From contig JBFWRV010000001.1 of the NCBI GenBank assembly GCA_050248715.1, positions 1-64,000 of the forward strand: 64,000 nucleotides of DNA. The letters run 5' to 3'. Under the pieces are notes generated by a model. It saw only the letters and a list, made by a program, of their open reading frames with translations. It searched no databases and was not told the DNA's origin. Shown piece by piece: positions 1 through 8,747 of this stretch (position 1 is the stretch's first letter; the number at the start of each line of letters is the position of its first letter). Origin of the DNA: AWTP1-13 sp050248715 (GTDB lineage: Bacteria > Pseudomonadota > Alphaproteobacteria > Rhizobiales > Hyphomicrobiaceae). A program made the position numbers and the translations under genes.

Positions 1-1221
1 GTGCTGGGCCTTGCGCTCAACGAGTTCTACTCCTCCATGCCCCTCTATCGGGCGATGGGCGATATCATCTGGAACTCGAGTGCCGAATACATCCACATCG
101 CCATCCCCATGTTCGTGATGCTGGGCGAGATCCTTCTGCGTTCCGGCATCGCCGTGCGCGTCTACAATGCCATTGCCAAGTGGCTCTCCTGGCTGCCGGG
201 CGGCCTCATGCACGCCAACATCGGCACCTGCGCCATCTTCGCGGCAACCTCCGGATCGAGCGTGGCCACGGCCGCCACGGTCGGCGTCGTGGCGCTGCCG
301 CAGATCAAGATTCGCGGCTACAACGAGCCCCTGTTCCTCGGCACGCTGGCCGCCGGCGGCACGCTCGGCATTCTCGTTCCGCCGTCGATCAACTTCATCC
401 TCTACGGCCTCATCACCTCGACCTCGGTGCCGCGCCTGTATCTCGCCGGCATGATCCCAGGATTGCTGCTGGCGGGGTCCTTCATGCTGATCGTCCTGCT
501 CTATTGCCTGGTGAGCCCCGAGAAAGGCGGGGCCAAGATCGAGACGAACTGGAGTGAGCGCCTTGCCAGCCTCAAGGAGCTGGCGCCTCCGCTGTTCATT
601 TTCTTTGTGGTCGTCGGGTCGATTTATCTTGGCTGGGCAACCCCAACAGAGGCTGCCTCCATGGGGGTGCTGGCAGCCTTGATTCTTGCCGCCTATGAGC
701 GGTCGCTGTCATGGAAGATGCTGCGCGCCGTGTTCGAGGGCACGATGCGCACGACTGCGATGATCATGCTGATCATCATCGCGGCACAGTTCCTCAATTT
801 CGTGCTCGCCACCATCGGCCTCACCGACGGCATCGCCGACCTGATCGAAAGCATGGGCCTCGGCAAATACGGCACCATGGCGCTGATCGTCATCTTCTAC
901 CTGATCCTAGGTTGCTTCATGGAGACCATCTCCATGATGATCCTGACCACGCCCTTCATCTTCCCCATCGTCACCAAGCTCGGGTGGGATCCCATCTGGT
1001 GGGGCGTGGTCTTGACGATTCTGATCGAGGCCGCGCTCGTGACGCCACCGGTGGGCCTCAACCTCTACGTCGTCCAGAGCCTGCGCGAGCGCGGCGCGAT
1101 CGTCGACGTCATCCGCGGCGCTCTGCCCTTCGTCATCGGCATGGTGGCGCTGATCGGACTTCTGATGGCGGTCCCGGACGTGGCGCTGTGGCTGCCGAAC
1201 TGGGTCATGGGCCGAGGATGA
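1..1221 (+). CDS. TRAP transporter large permease (DctM-like), 5'-truncated
   Basis: Large membrane subunit of a tripartite ATP-independent periplasmic importer, which moves a small organic acid or amide across the inner membrane using a sodium or proton gradient. The 406 visible residues are almost wholly hydrophobic, with family features such as GGTLGILVPPSINFILYG near residues 118-135 and the late helices holding LVTPPVGLNLYVV. DctM proteins usually have about 430 residues, so the N-terminus lies outside the window; the GTG at base 1 is probably an internal codon. The stop overlaps the next gene's start (ATGA), indicating translational coupling to the hydantoinase genes. The substrate is therefore probably a compound handled by that enzyme, but this is inference. 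The DctQ and DctP partners would lie upstream, outside the window. Confidence 0.9.
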   Translation: MLGLALNEFYSSMPLYRAMGDIIWNSSAEYIHIAIPMFVMLGEILLRSGIAVRVYNAIAKWLSWLPGGLMHANIGTCAIFAATSGSSVATAATVGVVALPQIKIRGYNEPLFLGTLAAGGTLGILVPPSINFILYGLITSTSVPRLYLAGMIPGLLLAGSFMLIVLLYCLVSPEKGGAKIETNWSERLASLKELAPPLFIFFVVVGSIYLGWATPTEAASMGVLAALILAAYERSLSWKMLRAVFEGTMRTTAMIMLIIIAAQFLNFVLATIGLTDGIADLIESMGLGKYGTMALIVIFYLILGCFMETISMMILTTPFIFPIVTKLGWDPIWWGVVLTILIEAALVTPPVGLNLYVVQSLRERGAIVDVIRGALPFVIGMVALIGLLMAVPDVALWLPNWVMGRG

Positions 1222-3230
1222 GCACGACGCTTGGCGTGGATGTCGGCGGTACGTTCACCGACTTCTTCCTGGTGGATCACGCAACCGGCGCGACGCGTAC
1301 GCACAAGGTCGCCACCACCCCCGACGATCCCTCTCGTGCCATCATCGAGGGACTGGGCGCCATCGCCCCGGGCGGCCTCGCCTTCCTCGCCCACGGGACG
1401 ACGGTTGCCACCAATGCGCTGATCCAACGGCGCGGCGGGAAAGTCGCGCTCATCACCACGGCGGGCTTCCGCGACCTGCTGGAGATCGGACGCCAGACGC
1501 GGCCGAAGATCTACGACCTCAAGGCCGATTATCCCGAGCCGCTGGTGCCGCGCGAGCACCGCTTCGAGGTAGCTGAGCGCGTGGGCCCAGCGGGCGAGGT
1601 CCTGCGCCCGCTCGGCGATGCCGAGATCGCCCGCGCGGTAGCGGACGTGAAGGCGAGCGGCGCGGAGAGCGTGGCGGTCTGCTTCCTCTTCTCTTTCCTC
1701 AACCCCGAGCACGAGTGCAAGGTCGGCCGGGCCCTCAAGGAGGCGCTGCCGGGCGTCGAGGTCTCTCTCTCCTGCGACGTGCAGCCGGAGTTTCGCGAGT
1801 ACGAGCGGCTGTCGACCACCGTGCTCAATGCCTTCCTGCAGCCGGTGGCGAGCCGCTACATGGCACGCCTCGAGGCGGCCGTCGGCACGCGGGCGGCGGG
1901 CGCCGGGATCGGCATCTGCCAGTCCTCCGGCGGCCTCATGTCGGTCGCCCGCGCCGCGGAGATGCCGATCCGCACCGCACTGTCGGGGCCGGCAGCCGGC
2001 GTGGTCGGCGCGGTGGCGGCCGGCGCGCGCTCGGGCCGCGGCGACATCATCACCTTCGACATGGGCGGCACATCCACGGACGTCTGCCTGATCCGCGACG
2101 GCAAAGCGGAGATGGCCTTCGGCCGCAGCGTTGCCGGCTTCCCGGTGCGGCTGCCGTCGATCGACATCCACACCGTCGGCGCCGGCGGAGGGTCGGTGGC
2201 CCATATCGGCCGTGACGGGCTGATGCGCGTCGGGCCCATGAGTACCGGCGCCGTGCCGGGTCCAGCCTGCTATGGCCGGGGCGGGCAGCAGGCCACCGTC
2301 TCGGACGCCAACATCGTGCTCGGGCGCCTTCCGGAGGAGCTGATCGGCGGCGGCATGCGGCTCGACAAGGGGCTCGCCGAGGCAGCCATCGCCCCGCTGG
2401 CCCAGGCCCTGGGCCTCGGGTTGCGCGAGACGGCACTCGGCATCGTGCGCATCGTCAATGCCAACATGATGCGGGCGATCCGCGTGGTGTCGATCGAGCG
2501 CGGGCATGATCCGCGCGGCTTCACCCTGATGCCGTTCGGCGGCGCAGGCGCACTGCATGCCGTCGAGATCGCGCGCGAGATCGGCATCCGCAGCATCCTG
2601 GTGCCGCCGGCGCCGGGCATTCTGTGCGCCGAGGGCGTCGCCGCCTCCGAGCTGGAGGAGAGCTTCGTTGCAACCTGCCGCGTCCCCCTCGAAGGCGACC
2701 TTGGGATCGTAGCGGCGGCCCTGGCGCGCCTGCAGCACGGGGCCAGGGAGTGGCTGGCGCGAGAGGGCGGTGCCGGGGCGGGCGGCGGGCAAGAGATCGC
2801 CGTCGACATGCGCTATATCGGGCAGAATTTCGAGCTACCGATCCCCATAGATGAGGGCATCGGACTGCCGCCCGCCGACACACTCAGGCGGGCCTTTCTC
2901 GAAGCGCATCAGAAGAAATACGGTCACCACGATCCTGCCGCCGCGATCGAGATCGTCAACGTGCGGCTGAGCGTGCGCAAATCCCGCGTCCGCGCGGCCC
3001 CCCGGGCAGCGGGCGCGCGCGGAACGGCAACTGGCACCATGCGGCCGGTCTGGTTCGAGGCCGGTCGCGCCACCGACACGCGCTTCGTGGACCGCAGCGC
3101 GCTCGCACCGGAGACGCAGCTGAAGGGGCCGATGGTCGTCACCCAGTTCGACGCCACGACGCTGGTACCGCCGGGCAGCCTCCTGACCGTGGAGGCGAGC
3201 GGCAGTCTCCTGATCGAGGTAGACCCATGA
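1218..3230 (+). CDS. hyuA: Hydantoinase/oxoprolinase family protein, subunit A
   Basis: ATP-dependent amidohydrolase or carboxylase subunit A (N-methylhydantoinase A, 5-oxoprolinase and acetophenone carboxylase alpha share this fold). The protein has 670 residues from an ATG that overlaps the permease stop. The reading frame stays open upstream, but the family starts exactly at MSTTLGVDVGGTFTDFFLV, with the ASKHA-type phosphate loop GVDVGGTFTD. A second nucleotide-binding motif, ITFDMGGTSTDV, lies near residue 280. The length is normal for separately encoded A subunits (about 680). The gene overlaps hyuB by ATGA, so the two are made together as a heteromeric enzyme. Actual substrate is unknown; members hydrolyse hydantoins or oxoproline, or carboxylate ketones. 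Confidence 0.93.
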   Translation: MSTTLGVDVGGTFTDFFLVDHATGATRTHKVATTPDDPSRAIIEGLGAIAPGGLAFLAHGTTVATNALIQRRGGKVALITTAGFRDLLEIGRQTRPKIYDLKADYPEPLVPREHRFEVAERVGPAGEVLRPLGDAEIARAVADVKASGAESVAVCFLFSFLNPEHECKVGRALKEALPGVEVSLSCDVQPEFREYERLSTTVLNAFLQPVASRYMARLEAAVGTRAAGAGIGICQSSGGLMSVARAAEMPIRTALSGPAAGVVGAVAAGARSGRGDIITFDMGGTSTDVCLIRDGKAEMAFGRSVAGFPVRLPSIDIHTVGAGGGSVAHIGRDGLMRVGPMSTGAVPGPACYGRGGQQATVSDANIVLGRLPEELIGGGMRLDKGLAEAAIAPLAQALGLGLRETALGIVRIVNANMMRAIRVVSIERGHDPRGFTLMPFGGAGALHAVEIAREIGIRSILVPPAPGILCAEGVAASELEESFVATCRVPLEGDLGIVAAALARLQHGAREWLAREGGAGAGGGQEIAVDMRYIGQNFELPIPIDEGIGLPPADTLRRAFLEAHQKKYGHHDPAAAIEIVNVRLSVRKSRVRAAPRAAGARGTATGTMRPVWFEAGRATDTRFVDRSALAPETQLKGPMVVTQFDATTLVPPGSLLTVEASGSLLIEVDP

Positions 3231-4921
3231 AGCCCGAGAGCGTGCCGCTCGACCCCATCACGCTGGAGATCATCTGGAACGGCCTCAAGTCGATCAACGA
3301 CGAATCCTGGATCACCATCCAGAAGAGCGCCTTCTCCACCAACATCAAGGAGCGGCACGATCACTCCACCGCTATCGCCGATGCGCGGGGGCGCCTGATC
3401 GCCCAGGCCGAGATGTCGCTGCCGATCCACCTGGCCTCGCTGCTCGACCTGATGCGCATCCTGGTCGCGCGCTACGGCGATGACATCGCCGAGGGCGACC
3501 TTTTCATCGCCAACGATCCCCATGTCGCCGGCGGCACGCACCTGCCCGACATCAACATGGCGATGCCGGTGTTCGCGGAAGGCCGGCTCGTCGCCTTCGT
3601 CTCCAACCTTGCTCATCACGCCGATGTCGGCGGCGCGGCCCGGGGCTCCATGTCGGGGGGCATGTCGGAGATCTATCAGGAAGGGCTTCGCATCCCGGTC
3701 ATGCGGCTCTACCGCAAGGGCGAGCTTGATGCGGAGCTGTTCGATCTGCTGCTGCTCAACATGCGCCTGCCGGCCGAACGGCGCGGCGACCTCAACGCGC
3801 AGATCGCGGCGTGCCGGCTGGGCGTCGAGCGCATGCAGCAGCTGTTCGCCCGCTATGGCACGGGCGTCGTGGAAGGAGCCTTCGGCCAGATACTGGAACG
3901 CACCGCCCAGCGCATGCGCGCCGGTATCGCCACCATCCCGGACGGCCGCTACCGCTTCGAGGACGTGCTCGACGACGACGGCCTCAAGGCGCGCGACGTG
4001 AAATTCGCGCTCAGCGTCGAGAAGACGGGCGAGCGCATGGTATTCGACTTCACGGGCTCCTCGCCGCAGGTGCCTGGCAACGTCAACCTGACGCTCAACG
4101 CCGTGCAGTCCTCGGTGTGCTACGCGCTGAAGGCGCTGCTCGATCCGGAGCTGCCGAACAACCAGGCTGCCATCGATGCGGTCGAGATCGTCGCGTCACC
4201 GGGCACCGTTGCGAACTGCGTGGCGCCCGCTGCCGTGGCGCTCAGGGCCAACACCTGCCAGCGTGTCATCGACGTCGTCATCGGCGCACTTGCCGGCGTG
4301 CTGCCGGAGCAGGCCATCGGCGCGGCCAACGGTGCCAACACCAGCATGGTATTTGCCGGTGTCGATCCCAGGAACGGCGAGCCCTACGTCTACCTCGAGA
4401 CGCTCGGCGGCGGCATGGGCGGGCGCAACGACCGCGACGGCAAGGACGGCGTGCAGGTGCACATCACCAATACGTCGAACCTGCCCGTCGAGGCGATCGA
4501 GATGGAGTATCCCCTGCGAGTCGAGGAGTACGCGCTGGTAGCGGACTCCGGCGGCGCCGGGCGCTTCCGCGGCGGCATGGGCCTGCGCCGCAGCGTGCGG
4601 CCCGTGGGGCACGTGTGCGAGTTCAACGGCGTTGGCGAGCGCTTCCGCCATGCGCCCTGGGGCATCTTCGGCGCCGAGGCCGGCGTGCGCGGACGCTTCC
4701 TGCGGCAGGCTGTGGACGGAACGCGCTCGGAGCTGCCGCCCAAGACGGGCCGCATGGAGTTGACACCGGACGAGGCCGTGATCGTCGAGACACCGGGCGC
4801 TGGCGGATACGGTCCCGCGAGCGAGCGCTCGGCAATGGATATCGAGCGCGACCACCGCACGGGCAAATTCAGCGACGCCTATCTGCGGCGGCACTTTCCC
4901 CGGCGGTTCTCCTCCCCTTGA
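3227..4921 (+). CDS. hyuB: Hydantoinase B/oxoprolinase family protein, subunit B
   Basis: Partner of the preceding A subunit in an ATP-dependent hydantoinase/oxoprolinase-type enzyme. It has 564 residues, typical for HyuB. Family signatures seen include LDPITLEIIWNGLKSI at the N-terminus, DLFIANDPHVAGGTHLPDI near residues 90-108, and a glycine-rich C-terminal region with LGGGMGGRNDRDGKDG and GGAGRFRGGMGLRR. The start overlaps the hyuA stop by four bases. The TRAP permease, HyuA and HyuB form one coupled operon; the aldolase gene follows after a 130-base gap containing a strong hairpin. Substrate not deducible from sequence. Confidence 0.93.
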   Translation: MKPESVPLDPITLEIIWNGLKSINDESWITIQKSAFSTNIKERHDHSTAIADARGRLIAQAEMSLPIHLASLLDLMRILVARYGDDIAEGDLFIANDPHVAGGTHLPDINMAMPVFAEGRLVAFVSNLAHHADVGGAARGSMSGGMSEIYQEGLRIPVMRLYRKGELDAELFDLLLLNMRLPAERRGDLNAQIAACRLGVERMQQLFARYGTGVVEGAFGQILERTAQRMRAGIATIPDGRYRFEDVLDDDGLKARDVKFALSVEKTGERMVFDFTGSSPQVPGNVNLTLNAVQSSVCYALKALLDPELPNNQAAIDAVEIVASPGTVANCVAPAAVALRANTCQRVIDVVIGALAGVLPEQAIGAANGANTSMVFAGVDPRNGEPYVYLETLGGGMGGRNDRDGKDGVQVHITNTSNLPVEAIEMEYPLRVEEYALVADSGGAGRFRGGMGLRRSVRPVGHVCEFNGVGERFRHAPWGIFGAEAGVRGRFLRQAVDGTRSELPPKTGRMELTPDEAVIVETPGAGGYGPASERSAMDIERDHRTGKFSDAYLRRHFPRRFSSP

Positions 4922-4970
4922 CGGAGAGGGCTTTGGGGTCGAGTGGAACCGTGCGCTGTGTTCCTCGGAC

Positions 4971-5020
4971 CCCCTCCCCGCGGCATGTCGAAGACATGCC
5001 TTCGGCATGATGGGGAGGGG
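4971..5020. repeat. Nested inverted repeat between hyuB and the aldolase gene
   Basis: The outer arms CCCCTCCCC (4971-4979) and GGGGAGGGG (5012-5020) are perfect complements. Inside lies a second perfect hairpin, GGCATGTC-GAA-GACATGCC (4982-5000). There is no T-run after it, so it is not a classical intrinsic terminator. It could act as an mRNA-stabilising or processing structure between the hyuB end and the aldolase ribosome-binding site, or be a REP-like element. Confidence 0.7.
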
Positions 5021-5051
5021 AGACACGAGCAATAGGACGGGAGGACGTCAC

Positions 5052-5819
5052 ATGGCCAGAAAATCGCTACGTCAGCGCGCCATGAGTGGTGAGACGATCC
5101 CCGGGGCCATGGTGTTCGAGTGCTTCACGCCAGGCATCTCGCAAATCCTGAAGCTCGCGGGCTGCGAGTACGTCATCTACGACATGGAGCACGCGGGCTT
5201 CTCCATCGCGCAGCTCAAAGAGCAGTGCGGCTACTGCCGCGGGCTCGGCATCGCGCCGATGGTGCGGGTGCCGCGCGGCGAATACCATTTCCTGGCGCGC
5301 GCGCTCGATGTCGGCGCGCAGGGCGTGATGGTGCCTATGGTGGAGACGGTCGCGCAGGCGCGCGCCATTGCCGAGGCGACGCACTATCCTCCGGCCGGCC
5401 GCCGCGGCGCCGCCTTCGGCTTTCCCCACGACGACTACGAGCCGGGTGACCCCGCCGCCAAGATGAAGGCAGCGGATGCCCGCAACCTCGTCATCGCCCA
5501 GATCGAGACCGAGCGCGGGCTCGAGGCAGTGGAAGACATCGCGGCCATGCCGGGGATCGATTGCCTGTGGCTCGGCCACTTCGACCTGACGAACTTTCTC
5601 GGCATCCCCGGCCAGTTCGAGCACCCGCTCTTCCTCGCGGCCATCAAGCGCATCATCGCGGCCGGGCGCAAGCACAAGAAGGCGCTGGGCTACATGGCCG
5701 CCGATGCGGGCCTGGCGCGGCAATATCGCAAGCTTGGCTTCAACATGATCGCCGCCGGCACCGACCAGGGGATCCTCATGGCCGGCGTCCGCGGCATCCT
5801 GTCGACGGTCGGCGATTGA
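5052..5819 (+). CDS. HpcH/HpaI aldolase family protein
   Basis: Class II, metal-dependent aldolase or lyase of the 4-hydroxy-2-oxoheptanedioate aldolase family, which cleaves or forms C-C bonds with pyruvate or a 2-oxo acid. The 255 residues match the family. Visible motifs are YVIYDMEHAGFS near residues 33-44, the metal-site region IETERGLEAVEDIAAMPGID, and the phosphate- and substrate-loop region WLGHFDLTNFLGIPGQF. ATG at 5052 was chosen because GGGAGG lies about 8 bases upstream and the protein begins at the family's usual start (MARKSLRQRAMSGE). It probably belongs functionally to the upstream TRAP/Hyu operon, acting on the hydrolysis product; that link is inference. Confidence 0.88.
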   Translation: MARKSLRQRAMSGETIPGAMVFECFTPGISQILKLAGCEYVIYDMEHAGFSIAQLKEQCGYCRGLGIAPMVRVPRGEYHFLARALDVGAQGVMVPMVETVAQARAIAEATHYPPAGRRGAAFGFPHDDYEPGDPAAKMKAADARNLVIAQIETERGLEAVEDIAAMPGIDCLWLGHFDLTNFLGIPGQFEHPLFLAAIKRIIAAGRKHKKALGYMAADAGLARQYRKLGFNMIAAGTDQGILMAGVRGILSTVGD

Positions 5820-5831
5820 GCGGGCCGCCGC

Positions 5832-7064
5832 TCACGCGTGCCGCAACTCCATGGGCTGCGCCACGGGCGGGAGGCGGACCGGGCGAAACATCAGGGCAAT
5901 GGCGACGGCACCAAGCCCGATCGCGAACGATCCGATGTAAAGCCAGGCGTAATGACCGTAGGCATCGAATACAAATCCGCCAGCCCACGGGCCGAGCGCC
6001 ATGCCGAGGCTCGCGAACATGGACACCGCGCCGAACGTTGTGCCCATGATCCGTGGCCCGAAGTAGTCGCGCACGAGCACGGCGTAGAGCGGCATGACCC
6101 CGCCGTAGGCCAGGCCGAAGACGACCGACAGCGTGTAGAACTCCCCGAGCGCGCCGACGAACAGATAGGCACCGATCGCCAGCGCCTGGACGAGCAGCCC
6201 CGCGACGAGGGTCGGCTTGGCGCCGATCCGGTCGCCAATCAGCCCAAGTCCGATCCGGCCACCCAATCCGGAGAAGCCCGCAAGGCTGAAAACGCTCACC
6301 GCAAGCATCGGCGACAGGCCGCAGAGCGTGGCGTATGTGACCATGTGGAAGAGCGGCCCCGAATGCGCGGCGCAGCAGGCAAAATGCGTGAGCGCAATGG
6401 CCGCGAGCTGCGGCGTGAGAAGCGCTTGCATGCCCGACAAGGGATAGTCGCGCTCGCCGCCCGATGCCGGAGCTGGCGAATCGCCCGCGGCGGCTGCGGC
6501 CATAGGCGGCTGCCGCACCAGCAGCGCCGCGGGGATCAGCAAGACCCAGGCACCGATGCCGATCATCAGCATGGCCGTGCGCCAGTCGAATGCGACGAGA
6601 AGCCATCCGGCAATCGGCGAGATCGTCATCGATCCGATGCCCATGCCGGCCGAAACGAGCGCGGCAGCCAAGTTGCGGCGATGCTCGAGCCATCCGGTTG
6701 CGACCGCCATCATCGGTGCGTAGAAGCTGCCGGCGGCCGAACCCAGGACAATGCCGAAAAGCAGCTGGAATTCATAGAGCGTGGCCGCGCGGCTGGCGGC
6801 CACGAGGCCGGCGCCGAGCAGCACGCTCCCTGACAGCACGACGACGCGCGTGCCGAACCGGTCGGACATCATGCCCCAGAGTAGGGCGGTCGCGCCCATG
6901 AAGAGGAAGTCGAGGGTCGCCGCCGTCGATATGCCCGTGCGCGTCCAGCCGGTGTCGGCTGCTATCGGCTGCAGGAAGACGGCCAGAGAGAAGATGGAAC
7001 CCATGCCGATGCAGGTCAGCAGCATGCCCGCAGCGACAACGACCCAGCCGTACGACACTCTCAT
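5832..7064 (-). CDS. MFS transporter
   Basis: Twelve-helix major facilitator permease of 410 residues, of the oxalate/formate antiporter-like or monocarboxylate group. The first helix starts at YGWVVVAAGMLLTCIGMG, and the MFS loop-2 signature is recognisable as MSDRFGTRVVVLSG around residues 65-78. The second half has the equivalent GRIGLGLIGDRIGAK. The gene ends 12 bases from the convergent aldolase gene. It lies downstream of an ArsR-type regulator and a LeuCD pair on the same strand, and may carry a dicarboxylic acid related to those enzymes. The substrate is not determined. Confidence 0.88.
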   Translation of the reverse strand: MRVSYGWVVVAAGMLLTCIGMGSIFSLAVFLQPIAADTGWTRTGISTAATLDFLFMGATALLWGMMSDRFGTRVVVLSGSVLLGAGLVAASRAATLYEFQLLFGIVLGSAAGSFYAPMMAVATGWLEHRRNLAAALVSAGMGIGSMTISPIAGWLLVAFDWRTAMLMIGIGAWVLLIPAALLVRQPPMAAAAAGDSPAPASGGERDYPLSGMQALLTPQLAAIALTHFACCAAHSGPLFHMVTYATLCGLSPMLAVSVFSLAGFSGLGGRIGLGLIGDRIGAKPTLVAGLLVQALAIGAYLFVGALGEFYTLSVVFGLAYGGVMPLYAVLVRDYFGPRIMGTTFGAVSMFASLGMALGPWAGGFVFDAYGHYAWLYIGSFAIGLGAVAIALMFRPVRLPPVAQPMELRHA

Positions 7065-7204
7065 TCTTGCACCTGACGACGATGCGAGCCGCGCCGCGAC
7101 GGCAGCCCGAATTTTCTTGCGGCCTGAAATGCGGCGCGCACGTTAGGGCAAATATGCGCCCGTGGAAACAATCGGGTAGTACCTCGCCGTGCCGGCGGCT
7201 CAAT

Positions 7205-7289
7205 CGTAGGGCGCAGCAGGTGGCGGCTGCATTGCGCCGAGAGTCGGCTCTGGATCGGCACAGCGCGGCTCCGCCCTTTGCGCCCTACG
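7205..7289. repeat. Long-spaced perfect 11-bp inverted repeat at the 3' end of the ArsR gene
   Basis: CGTAGGGCGCA at 7205-7215 is the exact reverse complement of TGCGCCCTACG at 7279-7289. The 63-base loop is GC-rich, and the right arm contains the stop codon of the minus-strand regulator gene. This may be a folded 3' untranslated region or a miniature-element remnant. No T-run is present. Confidence 0.55.
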
Positions 7290-7995
7290 GGAGCTGCAGG
7301 CCGAAGGCGTCGCGGAACACGCGCTCGCCCGTCCGCGTGACGGCGACGGCGCGCGTGCCCTCGAAGCGGCGCACCCAGCCCTTGTCGAGGGCGCGCGCGC
7401 ACAGGGCTGCGCCGACGGCACCGGCCAGATGCGGGCGCCGCTCGCTCCAGTCGAGGCAGGGCCGGCACAGGACGCGCCGGCCGGTCCTGCCGCGCGCAGG
7501 GGCCAGGCCGTCGATGTCGATGCCGATGCGGCCGAGAAGCGCGATGCCCGAATCCGTAACCACGCCTGCGTCACCGGCGAGTTCGACCTGGCCGCCGCTG
7601 ACCATCGCATCGGCCAGGGCCACGCCGAGCCGGCCGGCGAGATGGTCGTAGCAGGTGCGGGCGGCCCGCAGCGCCGCATCGCGCGGCCCCACCGTGAGCG
7701 TGCGCCGGGCCGGCGCGAGATCGGAGGCGACCTGCATGATGCTTTCCATCATGCGCGCCACGGCCGGCGTGGCGAGGCGGTGATAGCGGTGCCGCCCCTG
7801 CTTCTCGACGGCCAGCAATCCTGCCGTGATCATGCGCGCGAGATGGCTGCTTGCGGTCTGGGGCGCGACGCCGGCCACACGGGCGAGTTCCGTCGCGGTG
7901 AGCGCGCGCCCGTCCATCAGCGCATGCAGCATGCCCGCGCGCGCCGGATCGCCCGCAAGCGCTGCGACTTCAGCAAACTGGGCATTGCTGGCCAT
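7285..7995 (-). CDS. ArsR/SmtB-type winged-helix transcriptional regulator with C-terminal extension
   Basis: DNA-binding repressor of 236 residues. The N-terminal 100 residues are an ArsR winged helix, with recognition-helix region LARVAGVAPQTASSHLARMITAGLL and wing VEKQGRHRYHRLA. The C-terminal half resembles that of larger ArsR relatives in alphaproteobacteria, with a Cys pair in RRVLCRPCLDWSERRPHL near residues 172-189. No classical CxC metal site is seen in the recognition helix, so a metal-sensing role is not supported. It lies between the MFS gene and leuD on the same strand and may regulate either. Confidence 0.85.
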   Translation of the reverse strand: MASNAQFAEVAALAGDPARAGMLHALMDGRALTATELARVAGVAPQTASSHLARMITAGLLAVEKQGRHRYHRLATPAVARMMESIMQVASDLAPARRTLTVGPRDAALRAARTCYDHLAGRLGVALADAMVSGGQVELAGDAGVVTDSGIALLGRIGIDIDGLAPARGRTGRRVLCRPCLDWSERRPHLAGAVGAALCARALDKGWVRRFEGTRAVAVTRTGERVFRDAFGLQLP

Positions 7996-8093
7996 TCAAA
8001 TCTTCTCCAATTGCGCGTGCGTGCCGTGTCCCGCCGAATGACGCCAGCATAGCAGGACGCTGGTGACAGGTTCTGTCAGGAGTGGCACGCGCC

Positions 8094-8717
8094 TTACTGC
8101 GGCACGGCGTAGATCCAGGGGTGGCTGGCCCGGTCACGCGACTGGAAGGCGGCAATCTGTGCCTCCCGCGCACGGGTCAGCTCGATCTGGTCGAGCCCCT
8201 TGAGCATCCCCTCCCGCAGCATGGCGTCGATGGTGAAGGAGGTCTCCTTGCCGCTCGGCGAGATCACGACGCAGCGGTGCAGGTCGATCTTGACCTTGCC
8301 CTTGCCCTGGGTTGCCTCCACCTCGGCGGCGAGCTCGTCCACGACCTTGGGCGGCAGGATGACCGGCAGCACGCCATTCTGGAAGCAGTTGGAGAAGAAG
8401 ATGCTGCCGAAGCTCGGCGCGATCACGCAGCGGATGCCGAACGCCTGCAGCGCCCACACCGCCGCCTCGCGCGAGCTGCCGCAGGCGAAGTTGTCGCCGG
8501 CGATGAGGATGCGGGCCTCGCGATACTGCGGCTTGTTGAGCACGAAGGCGGGGTCCTCCGAGCCGTCCGGCTTGTAGCGCCAGGACTCGAAGGCGTAGGG
8601 GCCGAGCCTGGCGCCCTCGTAGTCGCGCAGGCGCTCGATGCGGATGATGATGTCGGTGTTGATGTTGGGGCGCATCAGCGGCGCGGCGGGGCCTTCCAGC
8701 ACAGTGAACGCTTGCAT
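8094..8717 (-). CDS. leuD: 3-isopropylmalate dehydratase small subunit-like protein
   Basis: Small (swivelling) subunit of a LeuCD-type hydro-lyase, 207 residues, the usual LeuD size. Motifs seen are NINTDIIIRIERLRDYEG near the N-terminus, the substrate-binding segment DNFACGSSREAAVWALQ around residues 74-90, and SFGSIFFSNCFQNGVLPV. The gene is 30 bases downstream of leuC. In leucine synthesis the complex isomerises 2-isopropylmalate to 3-isopropylmalate in the cytoplasm. Neighbouring genes (MFS, aldolase, hydantoinase) and sequence divergence of the partner suggest it could act on another 2-hydroxy diacid. No other leucine gene is in the window. Confidence 0.82.
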   Translation of the reverse strand: MQAFTVLEGPAAPLMRPNINTDIIIRIERLRDYEGARLGPYAFESWRYKPDGSEDPAFVLNKPQYREARILIAGDNFACGSSREAAVWALQAFGIRCVIAPSFGSIFFSNCFQNGVLPVILPPKVVDELAAEVEATQGKGKVKIDLHRCVVISPSGKETSFTIDAMLREGMLKGLDQIELTRAREAQIAAFQSRDRASHPWIYAVPQ

Positions 8718-8747
8718 GACGTGAAACTCCGGCTCGGGGCTTGGGGC

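Noticed and set aside
1065..2792. Minus-strand open frame of 575 codons opposite hyuA
   Set aside because: It is antisense to a well-conserved hyuA; its composition is that of a shadow frame.
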